Positions 44,077 to 54,810 are shown, numbered from the stretch's first letter. The stretch: DNA of 64,000 nt from Ceratobasidium sp. AG-K (GCA_037039685.1 JAWNGF010000015.1:325001-389000); one strand, 5' to 3'. A program made the numbers and translations. Notes: generated from the sequence alone by a model not told the origin.

Positions 44077-45429
44077 ATGTCAAGAGCCCCATCACTGAGT
44101 CAAGGGGGATTTACCCAAATCTCAGCGACATCCGGACCCGAGGTAGTTGCACATGCAATCAATGCCTTAATAGACGAAGTACAAAAAATTAACGGTCATA
44201 TTAATGCCTTAAATGGTATCACCTCTACCCTAGAACAGGGGATTGACAATAACATTGCAGATATCCACGCAATTCAAAATCAAACTGCACAAATTGCACC
44301 CCTTCACCAATTAATGAATGCAGTGTCTCAGTCACTTGCGAACCTAGGGGCAACACCCTCAACCACCGCGTCAACAACCACCCCAGGATACAAACTCAAA
44401 ATGCATCCCCCAGAAGAATTTTCTGGAGATGTAGATAAATTTGACGAGTTTAAGTCGCAATGTACCTTGTACATAAATCATACGTCGCCACAAGCAACCA
44501 CAGAACAAAAAATCCCTTATATCATGGGTTATTGCAAGGGGCCTGCCTATGTATGGATGCAACCTGGAATCGATGTAGACACAGCAAGAAGGGGAGCAAC
44601 AAATTGGCTACACGACATGGATGAATTCTGGAACGAAATGCAAGCTAGGTTTGGCGATGTTCACAAGATCGACCGATATAGACAATTATACAAGAAATTG
44701 ATCCAGAAGAACTCTGTCCAAGATTATCTACGAGACTTCGTCACTTATTCATCGGTACTCGGGTACACTGATCGAGTACTTCGCGATGATTTCTATGATG
44801 GTCTTAAGGATGAAATCAAGATGGCCATGGTGTCACAGAACTTTAAACCCCACGAAGTGACAAGGACATTCAACCAAGTTCGCGAAAGAGCCCTGGAAAT
44901 TGACTCCACAATGAATGCTATTAACGCACCAAAGAAGTTGCAAAGCCCACAAACCACCACTTCGAAACAAAGTACTTCCAAGACAACCACAAGTACTCCA
45001 AATGCCTCACTAGGTCAAAGATTCAATGTAAACGATTGAGTCTTTATGTCAAAACCTACAGGGGGGGTGCAATACGGCAAAATCTCAAGCATTACCCGAA
45101 ACGCCAAGGGCCGTCCAGTTCCACAGATCTCCTGGGATGATGGGACAAAAGGAAATGTCCCTTTTGGAGCAATTCAAAGAGCCACCCGAACCAGTAACCT
45201 CAACGCTCCTACCATCCAAACACCCAAACCGTCCACTCCTGCTAAAGACCCTAATGCAATGGATCTTGATGGAAAAGGAAAAGGACCAATGATCTGCTTC
45301 ACCTGCGGCGGTAAGGGACACTCAGCAAGAGTCTGTCCTTCCAAGAACACAGCGTCAGGGTTTGAAGCCCAGATTGAAGAAATCTCTTCAGACATCGAAT
45401 CGGGAAAAGACGTCACCGAGGCTTATTAA
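44077..45429 (+). pseudogene. gag: E3 gag (single in-frame TGA at 45037)
   Basis: The ATG at 44077 begins MSRAPSLSQGGFTQISA. The capsid-like region includes MHPPEEFSGDVDKFDEFKSQ, YCKGPAYVWMQPGIDVD and VQDYLRDFVTYSSVLGY. After TGA at 45037 the same frame continues with GGVQYGKISSITRNAKG and a CCHC zinc knuckle, CFTCGGKGHSARVC, to 45429. Without the stop it would be about 450 residues. The pol frame is open in -1 over the gag end, as in E1 and E4. This one stop is the only clear defect of E3 apart from the leader frame. Confidence 0.9.
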
Positions 45430-45464
45430 GGAGCCAAGTACTCGGTGATATATTAGCTAGTAAT

Positions 45465-48400
45465 ATGGATGAACTAGAAATCATGTCAATATCAAATGAA
45501 AACCAATTATACCTTGATTTCACCGCTCATCCACTAGCTACGGCTCCTGGTTCTAAGTCAGTTAACAGGTCAAAAAGATTCTCTGGACAAGCACTTCTTG
45601 ACTGCGGCGCAACCTCCTGTTTCATCAACCCTTCCCTAGCAAAAGAGGCAAACCTTCCCCTGTTCCAACACGAAAAACCCAAGACTCTGCGAGTTATAGA
45701 CGGACGAGAAGTCTCGTCTGGAAAAGTCACCCACTATACCAAATTTAAACTTGTCATGGGAACACATTCCAGCGAAATAGAATGTCATGTTACAAACATT
45801 GGAAGACATCCTATCGTACTCGGAATGTCATGGCTCAAGAAACATAACCCACAAATTAATTGGAAAAATAGGACAATTGCATACACAAGCGAATTCTGCT
45901 CAAAAAACTGCCTAGAAGTCCCATCTACGCTCCAAATCGCAGCAGAAACTACATTACCAGAGGAATACAAAGAGTTCGCAGATGTGTTCGACGAGTCCAG
46001 ATTAGAAGAACTCCCACCTCACAGGCCAACTGACATTACGCTCGACCTCCTACCAGAAGCTAAACTAAAGCATGGCCCTATTTACAAAACATCCCCAGCT
46101 GAAGACAAAGAAATGAAGAAAGTACTAGAGACCCTTATCCAAAGGGGACACATTCAGATTTCTAAGTCTCCTTTGGCTTCCCCGGTTCTGTTTGTCAAAA
46201 AACCACATCCAGAAGATCCAAACAACCCAGAATTACGCTTTTGCGTTGACTACAGATATGTGAATTCGCTATGCAAATTCAACGCAAGTGGAATACCTCT
46301 ATTGGACCAATGGTTAAGGGCCCTGGAAGGATTTGTCATTGGCACCACCCTAGACTTGGCACAAGGATTCCATCAAACTCGAATAGCGGCAGGCCATGAA
46401 TGGAAAACAGCATTCAAAACTCAATACGGCATGTACGAATGGAAGGTCAGGCCCTTCGGTCTCAAAAACGCTCCATCAAGTTTCCAGTCCCTAATGAACT
46501 CTATATTCAGGGACATTATGGGGGTTTTCGTACTCGTATACATTGATGATATCTTTGTTTTTTCCAAACGAGTCAAAGATCATCCAGGACACGTGAAAGA
46601 GGTGCTGAGAAGACTAAGGGAACACAAGCTGATTGCGAAATTGAGAAAATGCAAGTTCCACCAAACCAAACTGGACTGGGTAGGACTGGTCATTTCCAAT
46701 AAAGGAATCGAAACGGATCAGGAAAAGGTCACGGCGGCTATGAATTGGAAGGCTCCCAAAAATGTCAAACAAGTTCAAGAATTCCTGGGATTCGTCAATT
46801 TTTATCGAAGATTCATTCAAGACTTTGCCGGCAAAGCCAGGCCTTTGTACAACCTACTTAAGAAGGATCAAAAGTGGCAGTGGACAAGCAAAGAACAAGA
46901 GGCCATGAATGCACTAAAAGAAGCTCTTAAAGTGGCACCTGTGATGATGCAGCCCGATCAGAATAAGGAATTTTTCCTCAAGACAGATGCGTCGGGATTT
47001 GCCACAGGAGCAGTTTTATCTCAGAAGGATGAAGAAGGAAAATTACACCCTGTAGCTTTCCTTTCTAAATCATTAAATCCGGCTGAGCGAAACTATGACA
47101 TTTTCGACAAAGAACTATTGGCAATAATTAGAGCTTTCAAAGAATGGCGGCACTTACTTCAAGGCACAGAAAAAGCCATTCAAGTGATAACAGATCACAA
47201 AAATTTGGAATACTTCTCATCATCCAAACAATTGAATCAACGCCAAATCCGCTGGATGAACTTCTTGGTAGACTTCAACTTCCAAATCTTGTACAGGCCA
47301 GGAAGCCTAAACAAAAAAGCAGACATTCTCTTGAGGCGATATGACCTAGAACCTTTGGGGGGGGTAGAGAACCAAGTTCTCCTCAAACCAGACATTTTCA
47401 TTTCGGCTATTACCCCTGACCAGGAGATTAACGATCTAATCAGACAAGCAATCCTTGAAGATTCCAGATTAGAAGAAGCCCACAATAAGCTGAGAAACGG
47501 AGAAAAAGTCAAAGATTGGGAATACAGAGAAGGACTCCTAATGTTCAAAGGGAAGATCTTTGTCCCCAAGGATGAAACCATCAGAAACCTGATATTGGAA
47601 TCGCGCCATGACAATATTACAGCTGGGCATCCTGGACAAGCAAGAACATTAGAATTAGTCTCAAGAACTTACTACTGGCCAACCATGAAGAAATTTGTCA
47701 ACTCTTATGTGTCACACTGCGAAACATGCATTCAAATTAAACCATCGAACCAACTCCCCACAGGACTACTGCGTCCTTTACATATCCCTGAGAGACCCTG
47801 GGAAGAGATCTCCTATGACATGATTGTAGGGCTCCCAGAATCAGAAGGATATGACGCAATCTTGACAGTAGTAGATCGGTTCTCCAAGATGGCACACTAT
47901 CTCCCTTGCAAATCAACGGCCACAGCAGTAGACATAGCTAATATCTTCATTGCAAACATTTGGAAACTTCACGGCACCCCAAAAGCAACAGTCTCGGATA
48001 GAGGATCCACTTTCAATTCAAAGTTTATTAGGCATCTGTACAAACGGTTGAACGTAAAACCTACCTTCAGCACAGCCTACCATCCAAGGACAGACGGACA
48101 GTCAGAACGAGCAAACCAAGTTGTTGAAATCTTTATCAGGGCTTTTGTCAACCATAGGCAAAACGACTGGGTGGCCCTGCTCCCTATGGCAGAATTTGCT
48201 TACAACAATGGGATCCAAGCATCCACTGGCAAAACCCCTTTCCAAATCTGCCAGGGTTTCAACCCTAGAATGAACATCGGGGAAGAATCAGACTATACTG
48301 TTCCTGAAGCTGATGCCCATGCGGAATTCCTGTTGAAAGGATACGACGAAGTCAAAGCTGCCCTCATCCTAGCAAATCAGTCCTATAAATACTACTTTGA

Positions 48401-48863
48401 TAAAGGAGCCAAAGAACCAGAAGAGATAAACCCGGGGGATAAAGTCTGGCTTAATCATCAGAACATTTCCACAGACAGACCCTCAGTAAGACTCTCCCAC
48501 AAAGTTTTAGGCCCTTACAAAGTAATGGAAAAAGTAGGAACTCATGCCTTTAGACTGGAATTACCAATATCAATGAAAGTTCATCCTGTCTTCCACGTCA
48601 TGCTGCTCAAGAAATTCCACTCTGATCCCCACGGCCGCGAACCCGCTCAACCACCTCCTATTGTCACACAAGATGGAGAGGAAGAATGGGAAGTCGAAGA
48701 GATCCTTAATTCCAAAAAAATCCGCCGTCAACTCCACTATTACGTTAAGTGGAAAGGATACTCTCATGCAGACAACTCTTGGCAGTCAAAGGAAGATCTC
48801 AAGAACGCTCCGGAACTGGTTGATAAATTTCACAAACTCCACCCCACCGCGCCAGGCCCTTAG
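45465..48863 (+). CDS. pol: E3 pol: protease, RT, RNase H, integrase, chromodomain
   Basis: This is one uninterrupted frame of 1,132 codons. Protease has LLDCGATSCFIN (about residue 45). RT has [40 protein letters not shown] and VLVYIDDIFVFSK. RNase H has LKTDASGFATGAVLSQ, YDIFDKELLAIIRAF and VITDHKNLEYF. Integrase has the HHCC region (SRHDNITAGHPGQ ... CETCIQIK) and core segments ISYDMIVGLPES, VSDRGSTFNSKF and TAYHPRTDGQSERANQ. The C-terminal chromodomain reads EWEVEEILNSKKIRRQLHYY and VKWKGYSHADNSW. All expected catalytic acids are present, so the protein is plausibly active. The frame stays open upstream of the first ATG, consistent with -1 frameshift expression. No additional ORF follows; the stop lies 10 bp before the 3' LTR. 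Confidence 0.97.
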   Translation: MDELEIMSISNENQLYLDFTAHPLATAPGSKSVNRSKRFSGQALLDCGATSCFINPSLAKEANLPLFQHEKPKTLRVIDGREVSSGKVTHYTKFKLVMGTHSSEIECHVTNIGRHPIVLGMSWLKKHNPQINWKNRTIAYTSEFCSKNCLEVPSTLQIAAETTLPEEYKEFADVFDESRLEELPPHRPTDITLDLLPEAKLKHGPIYKTSPAEDKEMKKVLETLIQRGHIQISKSPLASPVLFVKKPHPEDPNNPELRFCVDYRYVNSLCKFNASGIPLLDQWLRALEGFVIGTTLDLAQGFHQTRIAAGHEWKTAFKTQYGMYEWKVRPFGLKNAPSSFQSLMNSIFRDIMGVFVLVYIDDIFVFSKRVKDHPGHVKEVLRRLREHKLIAKLRKCKFHQTKLDWVGLVISNKGIETDQEKVTAAMNWKAPKNVKQVQEFLGFVNFYRRFIQDFAGKARPLYNLLKKDQKWQWTSKEQEAMNALKEALKVAPVMMQPDQNKEFFLKTDASGFATGAVLSQKDEEGKLHPVAFLSKSLNPAERNYDIFDKELLAIIRAFKEWRHLLQGTEKAIQVITDHKNLEYFSSSKQLNQRQIRWMNFLVDFNFQILYRPGSLNKKADILLRRYDLEPLGGVENQVLLKPDIFISAITPDQEINDLIRQAILEDSRLEEAHNKLRNGEKVKDWEYREGLLMFKGKIFVPKDETIRNLILESRHDNITAGHPGQARTLELVSRTYYWPTMKKFVNSYVSHCETCIQIKPSNQLPTGLLRPLHIPERPWEEISYDMIVGLPESEGYDAILTVVDRFSKMAHYLPCKSTATAVDIANIFIANIWKLHGTPKATVSDRGSTFNSKFIRHLYKRLNVKPTFSTAYHPRTDGQSERANQVVEIFIRAFVNHRQNDWVALLPMAEFAYNNGIQASTGKTPFQICQGFNPRMNIGEESDYTVPEADAHAEFLLKGYDEVKAALILANQSYKYYFDKGAKEPEEINPGDKVWLNHQNISTDRPSVRLSHKVLGPYKVMEKVGTHAFRLELPISMKVHPVFHVMLLKKFHSDPHGREPAQPPPIVTQDGEEEWEVEEILNSKKIRRQLHYYVKWKGYSHADNSWQSKEDLKNAPELVDKFHKLHPTAPGP

Positions 48864-48873
48864 GAGGGAGTAA

Positions 48874-49289
48874 TGTCATGAGCTGACTAAGCTCAGACAT
48901 TTTATTCCGATTTTATATCTTTTTTTTCGAACACTTTCCTTTTTTGGTACAAATGTCCTCTGGCACTTAAACTTGTATCATGTGATGTATTTGTCTTTTC
49001 ATTTGATATTGGTGATGCTTCCGGAACTTCCAGAATGTCGAGTCATGTCTCTTATCTCGCTTGTCATCCGTTGTACTCGGCTTTCCCACACTGATAAATG
49101 ATGATGTGACACGGTCCCCTCATGTATATAAACCCAGAGGTCAAGCCGGTTAACGACAAGGCTTGACCTCCTCTCCACTAGGACTTGCTCAATCAAATCC
49201 CCTAACTATCACTATTCCTTGGGTTCTAAGACTTGTCTAAGTCGAACCCCTTAACCTTTATATATACCTAATTTACCCAAGTCAGGACA
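48874..49289 (+). repeat. E3 3' LTR
   Basis: 416 bp, TGTCATGAGC...GTCAGGACA, preceded by a purine tract (GGAGGGAGTAA) and followed by CAGAA. Confidence 0.95.
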
Positions 49290-49294
49290 CAGAA

Positions 49295-52200
49295 GAAGGG
49301 TCACATGGCCAAGGATTGTTGTGCACAAATTGCAGCCCTGGAGGATGTTGATACCAGTGATTCAGAATTGGGAAAAGGCAGCAACTGAGGGGAGCATCAG
49401 GTGCCCTAAAGTCAGAATTAGATTGTGCAATCTCAGAAAATCAAAAACAGTCTGTAAACAAAATATACCTTTGTTCCACCAAATATGCAGACCAACTTCC
49501 AGTACCTATCACAATTGAATGCCTGAAACACCTTATTACTGTTGCCATGATCAATTCAGGGGCATTGGGAAATTTCATTAATTCTGAATACATGAAGAAA
49601 CGCAAAATTCCCACAATGAAGAAAGAAACAGCAAGACAAGTCCAAGTAATAGATGGATGGCCAATAGCAAACAGACTAATTGACAAGGAATGCACCTTCG
49701 AAATTATCATGAATGACCACATAGAGGAGATTACATGCAACATAGCACCATTAGGACAACATACAGTTGTACTAGGAATTCCTTGGTTAAAGAAGCACAA
49801 CCCAAAAACCAACTGGACTAGAGGCTCATTGTAGTTTGATTTGGAGTACTGCACGGCAGCATGCTTATGCAAAGATTGCAATGCTGTAGAAGGGGGGGTA
49901 GTGGGTAAATTGCCGGAAGAATATTTGGAATTCAAAGATGTTTTTGTTGCCAAAGAAGTGGGTAAACTGCCTCCACACCAGCCGTATGACCTGAAAATCA
50001 AATTGGAACCTGGTGCAAAACCCAAGAGTGGCATGGTATACTCCCTCACCAAGGAAAAAGACCAAATTCTGAAAGCATGGATCAACAAAAACCTGGAGAA
50101 AGGATTCATAGTTCCATCCACATCCAAATGGGCGTCACCAGTAATGTTTGTCAAGCACCATGATATTGATGGGGTCCCCCAACCACCAAGAGTGTGCATG
50201 GACTATTGATACTTGAATCACCACACCAAGAAGAATTGCTACCCACTGCCTAGAACCAATGACCTCATTGAACAGGTTAAAGGCACCAAAATCTTCACCA
50301 AACTTGACCTCAAGTCTGGTTACAATCTGGTCAGGGTAGTGGACAAGGATGTCCACAAAACGGCATTCAGAACCAAATATGGGCTATTCAAAACCAGGGT
50401 TGTGCCGTTTGGCCTCACCAATGCCCTGGTAATGTTCCAGAACATGATGGATGCAGAGTTCAGGGACATCAAAGGAATCTATGTCAAAATCTACATCAAT
50501 GATATCCTGATTTTCTCCAAGAACACCAAGGACCACCCAAACCATGTGAGAGAAGTACTGCATTGTCTACAACGCATTGGCCTTTATTGCTCCCTCAAGA
50601 AGTGCTCTTTCCATGGACCAAAGGTCAATTATTTAGGACTTGTCATATTGGGAGAGGTGGTGGAAATGCGGGAAGAAAAAATTAGTGCGATCAAAAAGTG
50701 GCCCACCCCAAGAAATGTAACAGAAGTCCAGACTATCCTTGGCTTTGCAAACTTCTACCAATGGTTTATCCGTAATTACACCCACATTGTGCAACCATTA
50801 TACAACCTGACCATGAAGACCAAACAATGGGAATGGGGACCTGAAGCAGAACTAGCGTTCCAGGGATTAATCAAAGAATTAATCAAGGCTGCCATTCTGT
50901 TGCAACCAGACCAAGACAAAGGATTTATCATTGAATGCAATGCATCAGACAAAGCAACTGGGGCAGTTCTCAGTCAATACAGGTCCAATGACAAGCTTGA
51001 CCCTGTTGCGTTCATGTCCAAGAGTCTATCCCCAGCAGAACAAAACTACAACATTTTTGATAAGGAACTTCTGGCAATCATCAAGGCTTTCAAGGAATGG
51101 CGCCATCTCCTAGAAGGAATGGAGATTCCTGTGTTGCTCATCACCGATCACAAGAACCTGGAATATTTTATGACTTCAAAAGTTTTAACAAAACAACAGA
51201 ATAGATGGGTGGTGTTCCTTTCTGAATTCAATTTCCAAATCAAGTATAGGGCCAGCAGACTCAATGGCAAGGCAGATGCACTCAGTTGAAGGAGCAACCA
51301 CAACCTGGAAGGGGGGGTTGGCCCTCAAAAACCCCTACTTTCTCCACACATCTTCATCAACTTGGCTGAAACAGAACCACAGGGCATGGCATCAACTATG
51401 GATATTCAACAGGCAATCAGAGATCAGATGCAGAAGGACAATTATGTTATGTCAATCTGGGCCTGCCTTAGCAACCAACCAGAGAAAGCTCCCACCTCAG
51501 TCTAGAATGAATTTGAACACTAGAAGATAAGGGACAACTTAATGCACCACAAAGGAAGGATTTATGTCCCAAGCAACAACAAAACCAAGTGTCAGATTTT
51601 AGAACTCCATCATGAAAACAGAGCAGTAGGACACATGGGGCAAGCAAAGACACTGGAATTGGTCAAAAGGCAATATTGGTGGCCATCCATGAAGGCATGC
51701 ATCAACAAATATGTGTCATTGTGCGACTTGTGCCAATGTTCCAAGCCAATTAACCAGCAAACCATCAGAGAATTACAACTGCTTGAACTTCCCTCCAAGC
51801 CCTGGCAACACATTTTGGTCAATATGATTGTCAAACTACCACTTTCCAAAGGTCTAGACTCCATACTGGTGATTGTTGACACCTTGACCAAGATGGAGCA
51901 CTTCATTCCCTGCTCTGAGAAGACTACATCCCCCAAACTTGTGGAGTTATTCATGGAACACTGTTGGAAATTACACAGCACCCCAGAAACAGTAGTGTTG
52001 GATCACAGACCCACCTTTGCATCTAGATTCATGAGAGAACTCTATCAAGCCTTGAACATTTGGCCCAGACTCTCCACTGCGTATCACCCTGAAACTGATG
52101 GACAAACAGAGTGCATCAATCAAATGGTTGAAGCCTTCATTTGGACGTATTGCACATTCAGACAGCATGATTGGGCATCACTACTACTGTTTGCCAAATG

Positions 52201-52460
52201 CGCATACAACAACTCTTTTCACTCCAGCATTGCCATGGCCCCTTTCTTTGCCAATGTGGCTCGCCACCCATCAATTGAAGGAACTCCAGTGGAAGATGGA
52301 TTGGTGCTGGAAGCTGCAGCCCACGCACAACAAATCCAAGACAACCTGGAAGAACCCAAGGCTAGCCTCATCCTGAGCAAGGAACAGGACAAGGAATATG
52401 TGGATCAGAAGTGTCAGGAAGATTCCTTCACCATAGGCAATAAAGTTTGGCTCAGCCACA
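49295..52460 (+). pseudogene. pol: E2 gag end and pol (inactivated)
   Basis: The segment resumes the zinc knuckle (KKGHMAKDC) directly after the E3 target duplication, then protease with Asp replaced (MINSGALGNFINSEY). RT carries PPRVCMDY, then a TGA at 50207 where E1 has Arg, FTKLDLKSGYNLVRV, and YINDILIFSKN at about 50492-50524 with the first catalytic Asp changed to Asn. RNase H is recognisable (ECNASDKATGAVLSQY) and a TGA occurs at 51287. Integrase has VLDHRPTFASRF where E1 has VSDRGPTFASKF. The frame is cut at 52460 in VWLSHML. Most changes are C:G to T:A. A polypurine copy identical to that of E1 lies at 49887-49902. Confidence 0.92.
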
Positions 52461-52958
52461 TGTTGCAACCTGCTAATGCCTATGGTTGACAACCACTAAT
52501 GGCCTTTGAGATGTGAGAACAATATGTGATAAGTCTTCTAAGACTCTATCACTAAGGTGGACAAACATTAGTCTTGTCAGTACAAGTCACTAGCTCCTAA
52601 GTCCAAGTGGCTGTGCTAAAGGCTAAGTAGCCAAGTGCCTCTGATCACACTGCAGGGAGAGTTGACAAGGCAAAGCAAGCTGGGGATGACCATGCTTGCA
52701 AGCCAGTATATATACTCAGAGAGCAAGTGAGTCATAGTATATACATGAGTCATGAGTCTGAGTCAAAGTCCAAGTCATAAACGGGGCTGCGCAGGCCAGC
52801 CAATAGAAGACAGCATGGGTCATAAGACTCATGGTAACACATCATCCGTACACATCACTAATCAAGGGAGAGGGCTCTACAGAGAGAAAGGGCGCTTAAG
52901 GCACCAGTACAAGCCACAAGACTGCAAACAGGGACAGAGGGAGGGATGGGTCACGACA
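52461..52958 (-). repeat. E5 3' LTR (type D)
   Basis: TGTTGCAACC...GTCACGACA on the plus strand. A reverse-orientation copy of the same LTR family forms the E6 LTR (54766-54810 plus 62076-62519). A minus-strand TATA (ACTGGCTTGCAAGC region) matches the E6 LTR. Confidence 0.9.
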
Positions 52959-52998
52959 TTGCCCCCCCACAAAGGCGAGTGTAGTGCAGTGCAGTTGC

Positions 52999-54171
52999 CT
53001 ATTTGCAGGCAACCCATTCCTTCAGTTCCAGCCACCCAACACGTTCTGCAAGAGCGTGCATATCTGCCTCCAGGACCATGTTCATTCGGTCCCACTTCTC
53101 CTGGTAGAGGCAGTCAAGCTTGTCTTGGTGCTGTTCTTGGAGGCGCTCGAGCTCTGCTGCTTCCCGTTTGGACCACTGCTCTTGCTTATGGTCAAGCCAT
53201 TTGTTGAGCTGCTGGACACTCCACAACCCGGATTGGACAAGACCGTACGCCTTGAGGACGTTGGCATTGCATGGCATTTGGTTGGCTGCGGGGTGTGGTT
53301 CCAAGTTGGCAATGGCATTGCCAACGTTGGCAATAAGAGCTTTGACATTGGCTTGAGCCTTGTCCCAGGTGGCTTCCCATTCCTGTTTGACTTGTTTGGC
53401 CTCCTCATTGGTTATGTGGGGAGGGGCAGGAATGTTGTTCCCATCTTTGGAACTTGGGGGTGCTGGGGGAACTTTGACAACCTCCTCATTGACGTCTTCC
53501 ATTGGCTGTCCCACCAGGTTGATGTGTCCACTCCCGTCAGCGCCTTTTGACCAGTTGATGGCATTGAAGGAGGGATTGTCTCTTGGGTAAGTATTTGAGG
53601 GGACAGGTAGTTGTTTGAACTCACAGTCCATTGGCCATCCTGACTTGAAGTCCATAGTGCATGGGCACCACCAGATTCCTTCTTTGTCGCAGTGTCCGCT
53701 GCCCATGGCGAGGCAAGGGTCCTTCTCTTGCTTGAACCATTGGTCCCCTTCCCACTTGTACCTGTTGTCACAGTTCCAGGCATCAACACTCTTGAGGACA
53801 ACGTCATGGACCGTAAGTCCAATGCAGCCACGGCAGTGGTAGTACTTGTTGCAGCCAATGTCGGTGGGATCAGATGGTTGGCTGTTGGGGTGGCTGACCC
53901 AAAGAAGGGAGCCAAGACGGGGAACAATGAGGGACTTGCGCTGTTTGTCCCATGTGATGGTTGGTTGCTCTTGCAGGAGGATGTACCCCAATTGGATGCC
54001 TGGCTCCAGGTTTTTGGCAAGGGCCTTGGCCTCATTGAGGGACCAGGGAGCAGTGTCCCGGTTGTTGACTGCAAATTTGCCTGGTCCGGCGAGCTTGAGG
54101 GCCTTTCCATAGGACCTAGTTTTCTTGTAAGCAGGGACTTGGGAGAAGGCAGCGGAGCGAGCTGCAGGCAT
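52999..54171 (-). CDS. E5 ORF3: intact 390-residue additional ORF
   Basis: From the ATG at 54171 the protein begins MPAARSAAFSQVPAYKK. A Cys/Trp/His-rich middle follows (GCNKYYHCRGCIGLTVHD, VDAWNCDNRYKWEGDQWF, GSGHCDKEGIWWCPC), which could bind metal. A Pro-rich linker (VVKVPPAPPSSKDGNN) leads to a long C-terminal helical/coiled-coil region (KQEWEATWDKAQANVKALI, WLDHKQEQWSKREAAELERL). It stops at 52999, just before the purine tract and LTR. It lies in the -1 frame relative to the chromodomain frame, which itself stays open over most of it. The C-x2-C plus VLKS/VLLS context resembles E4 ORF3 (VCQGC ... VLLSM). No signal peptide or membrane helix is seen. Function is unknown; the position parallels env or accessory genes of other LTR elements. 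Confidence 0.75.
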   Translation of the reverse strand: MPAARSAAFSQVPAYKKTRSYGKALKLAGPGKFAVNNRDTAPWSLNEAKALAKNLEPGIQLGYILLQEQPTITWDKQRKSLIVPRLGSLLWVSHPNSQPSDPTDIGCNKYYHCRGCIGLTVHDVVLKSVDAWNCDNRYKWEGDQWFKQEKDPCLAMGSGHCDKEGIWWCPCTMDFKSGWPMDCEFKQLPVPSNTYPRDNPSFNAINWSKGADGSGHINLVGQPMEDVNEEVVKVPPAPPSSKDGNNIPAPPHITNEEAKQVKQEWEATWDKAQANVKALIANVGNAIANLEPHPAANQMPCNANVLKAYGLVQSGLWSVQQLNKWLDHKQEQWSKREAAELERLQEQHQDKLDCLYQEKWDRMNMVLEADMHALAERVGWLELKEWVACK

Positions 54172-54765
54172 TGTTGGTGAGTAAGAAAAAAGTTTGTTGT
54201 AGGAGTGTTTGGCAGTGAACTAGTAGTGGTTGGCTGAAAAGCTGGAGGGATGACCTCTCCCGCCTTTCCCTTCACCTTTTTGTACCTAGAGGGAGTGAAA
54301 TTCTGAGGGAGTGGGCTGGTGGGAAAGTCCTTCTGGAACTTTCTCAAGACATGAGTCAGCTTGGCAAAGTTCTCTGCCGGTTCTTCTGTGTGTTCCAGGG
54401 GACTATAACCTTTCCATCTGATGTGGTATTTCAGCCCATCAGGATCTTGGTACCAATCCACAATTTTTTCAACTTCATACTCCTCTTTGCCTTCTTCAGT
54501 CATGATCGGCGGAGGTCAGGGCTGATTTCATTGGAAGTCTAGATCTTCAGTGTAGGGAGTCAACATTTTCCCATGGAAGACGTTGTGGATATGCATGGTT
54601 CTGGGGAGATCAAGTTGGTAGGCGTGTGAGGAGATTTGTTTTTTCACAACAAAGGGACCTGGCTTCTTGTTGTCAAGCTTTTTGCTTGGGCACCTTGTGG
54701 TGATGTTGGTAGTCAAGAGCCAGACATTGTCTCCTTCTTTGAATTGTGTTTTTGGGGTCTCTTCT
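54172..54765 (-). pseudogene. pol: E5 pol C-terminus: integrase tail and chromodomain
   Basis: From the truncation point the minus frame reads TQFKEGDNVWLL, then CPSKKLDNKKPGPFVVKK (integrase C-terminal GPF/Y motif) and HIHNVFHGKMLTPY. A TGA at 54528 follows DLDFQ. The chromodomain continues in the same frame (EEYEVEKIVDWYQDPDGLKY, HIRWKGYSPLEHTEEPAENF). The same frame stays open to 53412, far beyond the domain and across the additional ORF. Confidence 0.85.
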
Positions 54766-54810
54766 TGTTGTGACCCGTCCTGCCCTCTCTCTCTGTTCTG
54801 TGGACTCGTG
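54766..54810 (+). repeat. E6 5' LTR, first 45 bp
   Basis: Matches the reversed end of the E5 LTR (GTGACCC.TCC..CCCTCT). It ends in TCGTG, the target duplication of E4. Confidence 0.8.

Larger units (their letters stand above)
42336..49289 (+). mobile_element. E3: nearly intact Ty3/Gypsy chromovirus
   Basis: 6,954 bp with 416-bp LTRs (42336-42751, 48874-49289) and target duplication CAGAA (42331-42335, 49290-49294). The LTRs differ at about five positions by eye (about 1.2%). Contents are a self-priming PBS, a long leader with a coiled-coil frame, gag with one in-frame stop, an uninterrupted pol of 1,132 codons with C-terminal chromodomain, a polypurine tract and the 3' LTR. It lies within the gag of E2. 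Confidence 0.96.
39971..52460 (+). mobile_element. E2: decayed Ty3/Gypsy relative of E1, split by E3 and truncated by E5
   Basis: E2 comprises 39971-42335 and 49295-52460, with E3 inserted in its gag zinc knuckle (TSD CAGAA). Its integrase is cut at 52460 by the E5 LTR, and its 3' end is outside the window. It is collinear with E1 but has many TGA/TAG codons and very few CpG dinucleotides. Catalytic residues are mutated, for example YINDILIF instead of YIDDILIF and INSGA instead of IDSGA. Confidence 0.9.
52461..54765 (-). mobile_element. E5: 3' end of a minus-strand Ty3/Gypsy chromovirus
   Basis: Begins with a 498-bp LTR (its 3' LTR) inserted into the E2 integrase. Inward from it are a purine tract, an additional ORF, the chromodomain and the integrase C-terminus, all on the minus strand. 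It is truncated at 54765 by the LTR of E6; the rest lies outside the window. Confidence 0.85.

Noticed and set aside
53412..54171. Pol-frame continuation after the E5 chromodomain as a real protein domain
   Set aside because: Composition is low-complexity Pro/Ser/Thr and it overlaps the well-formed ORF3. It is kept only as an observation about open frames.
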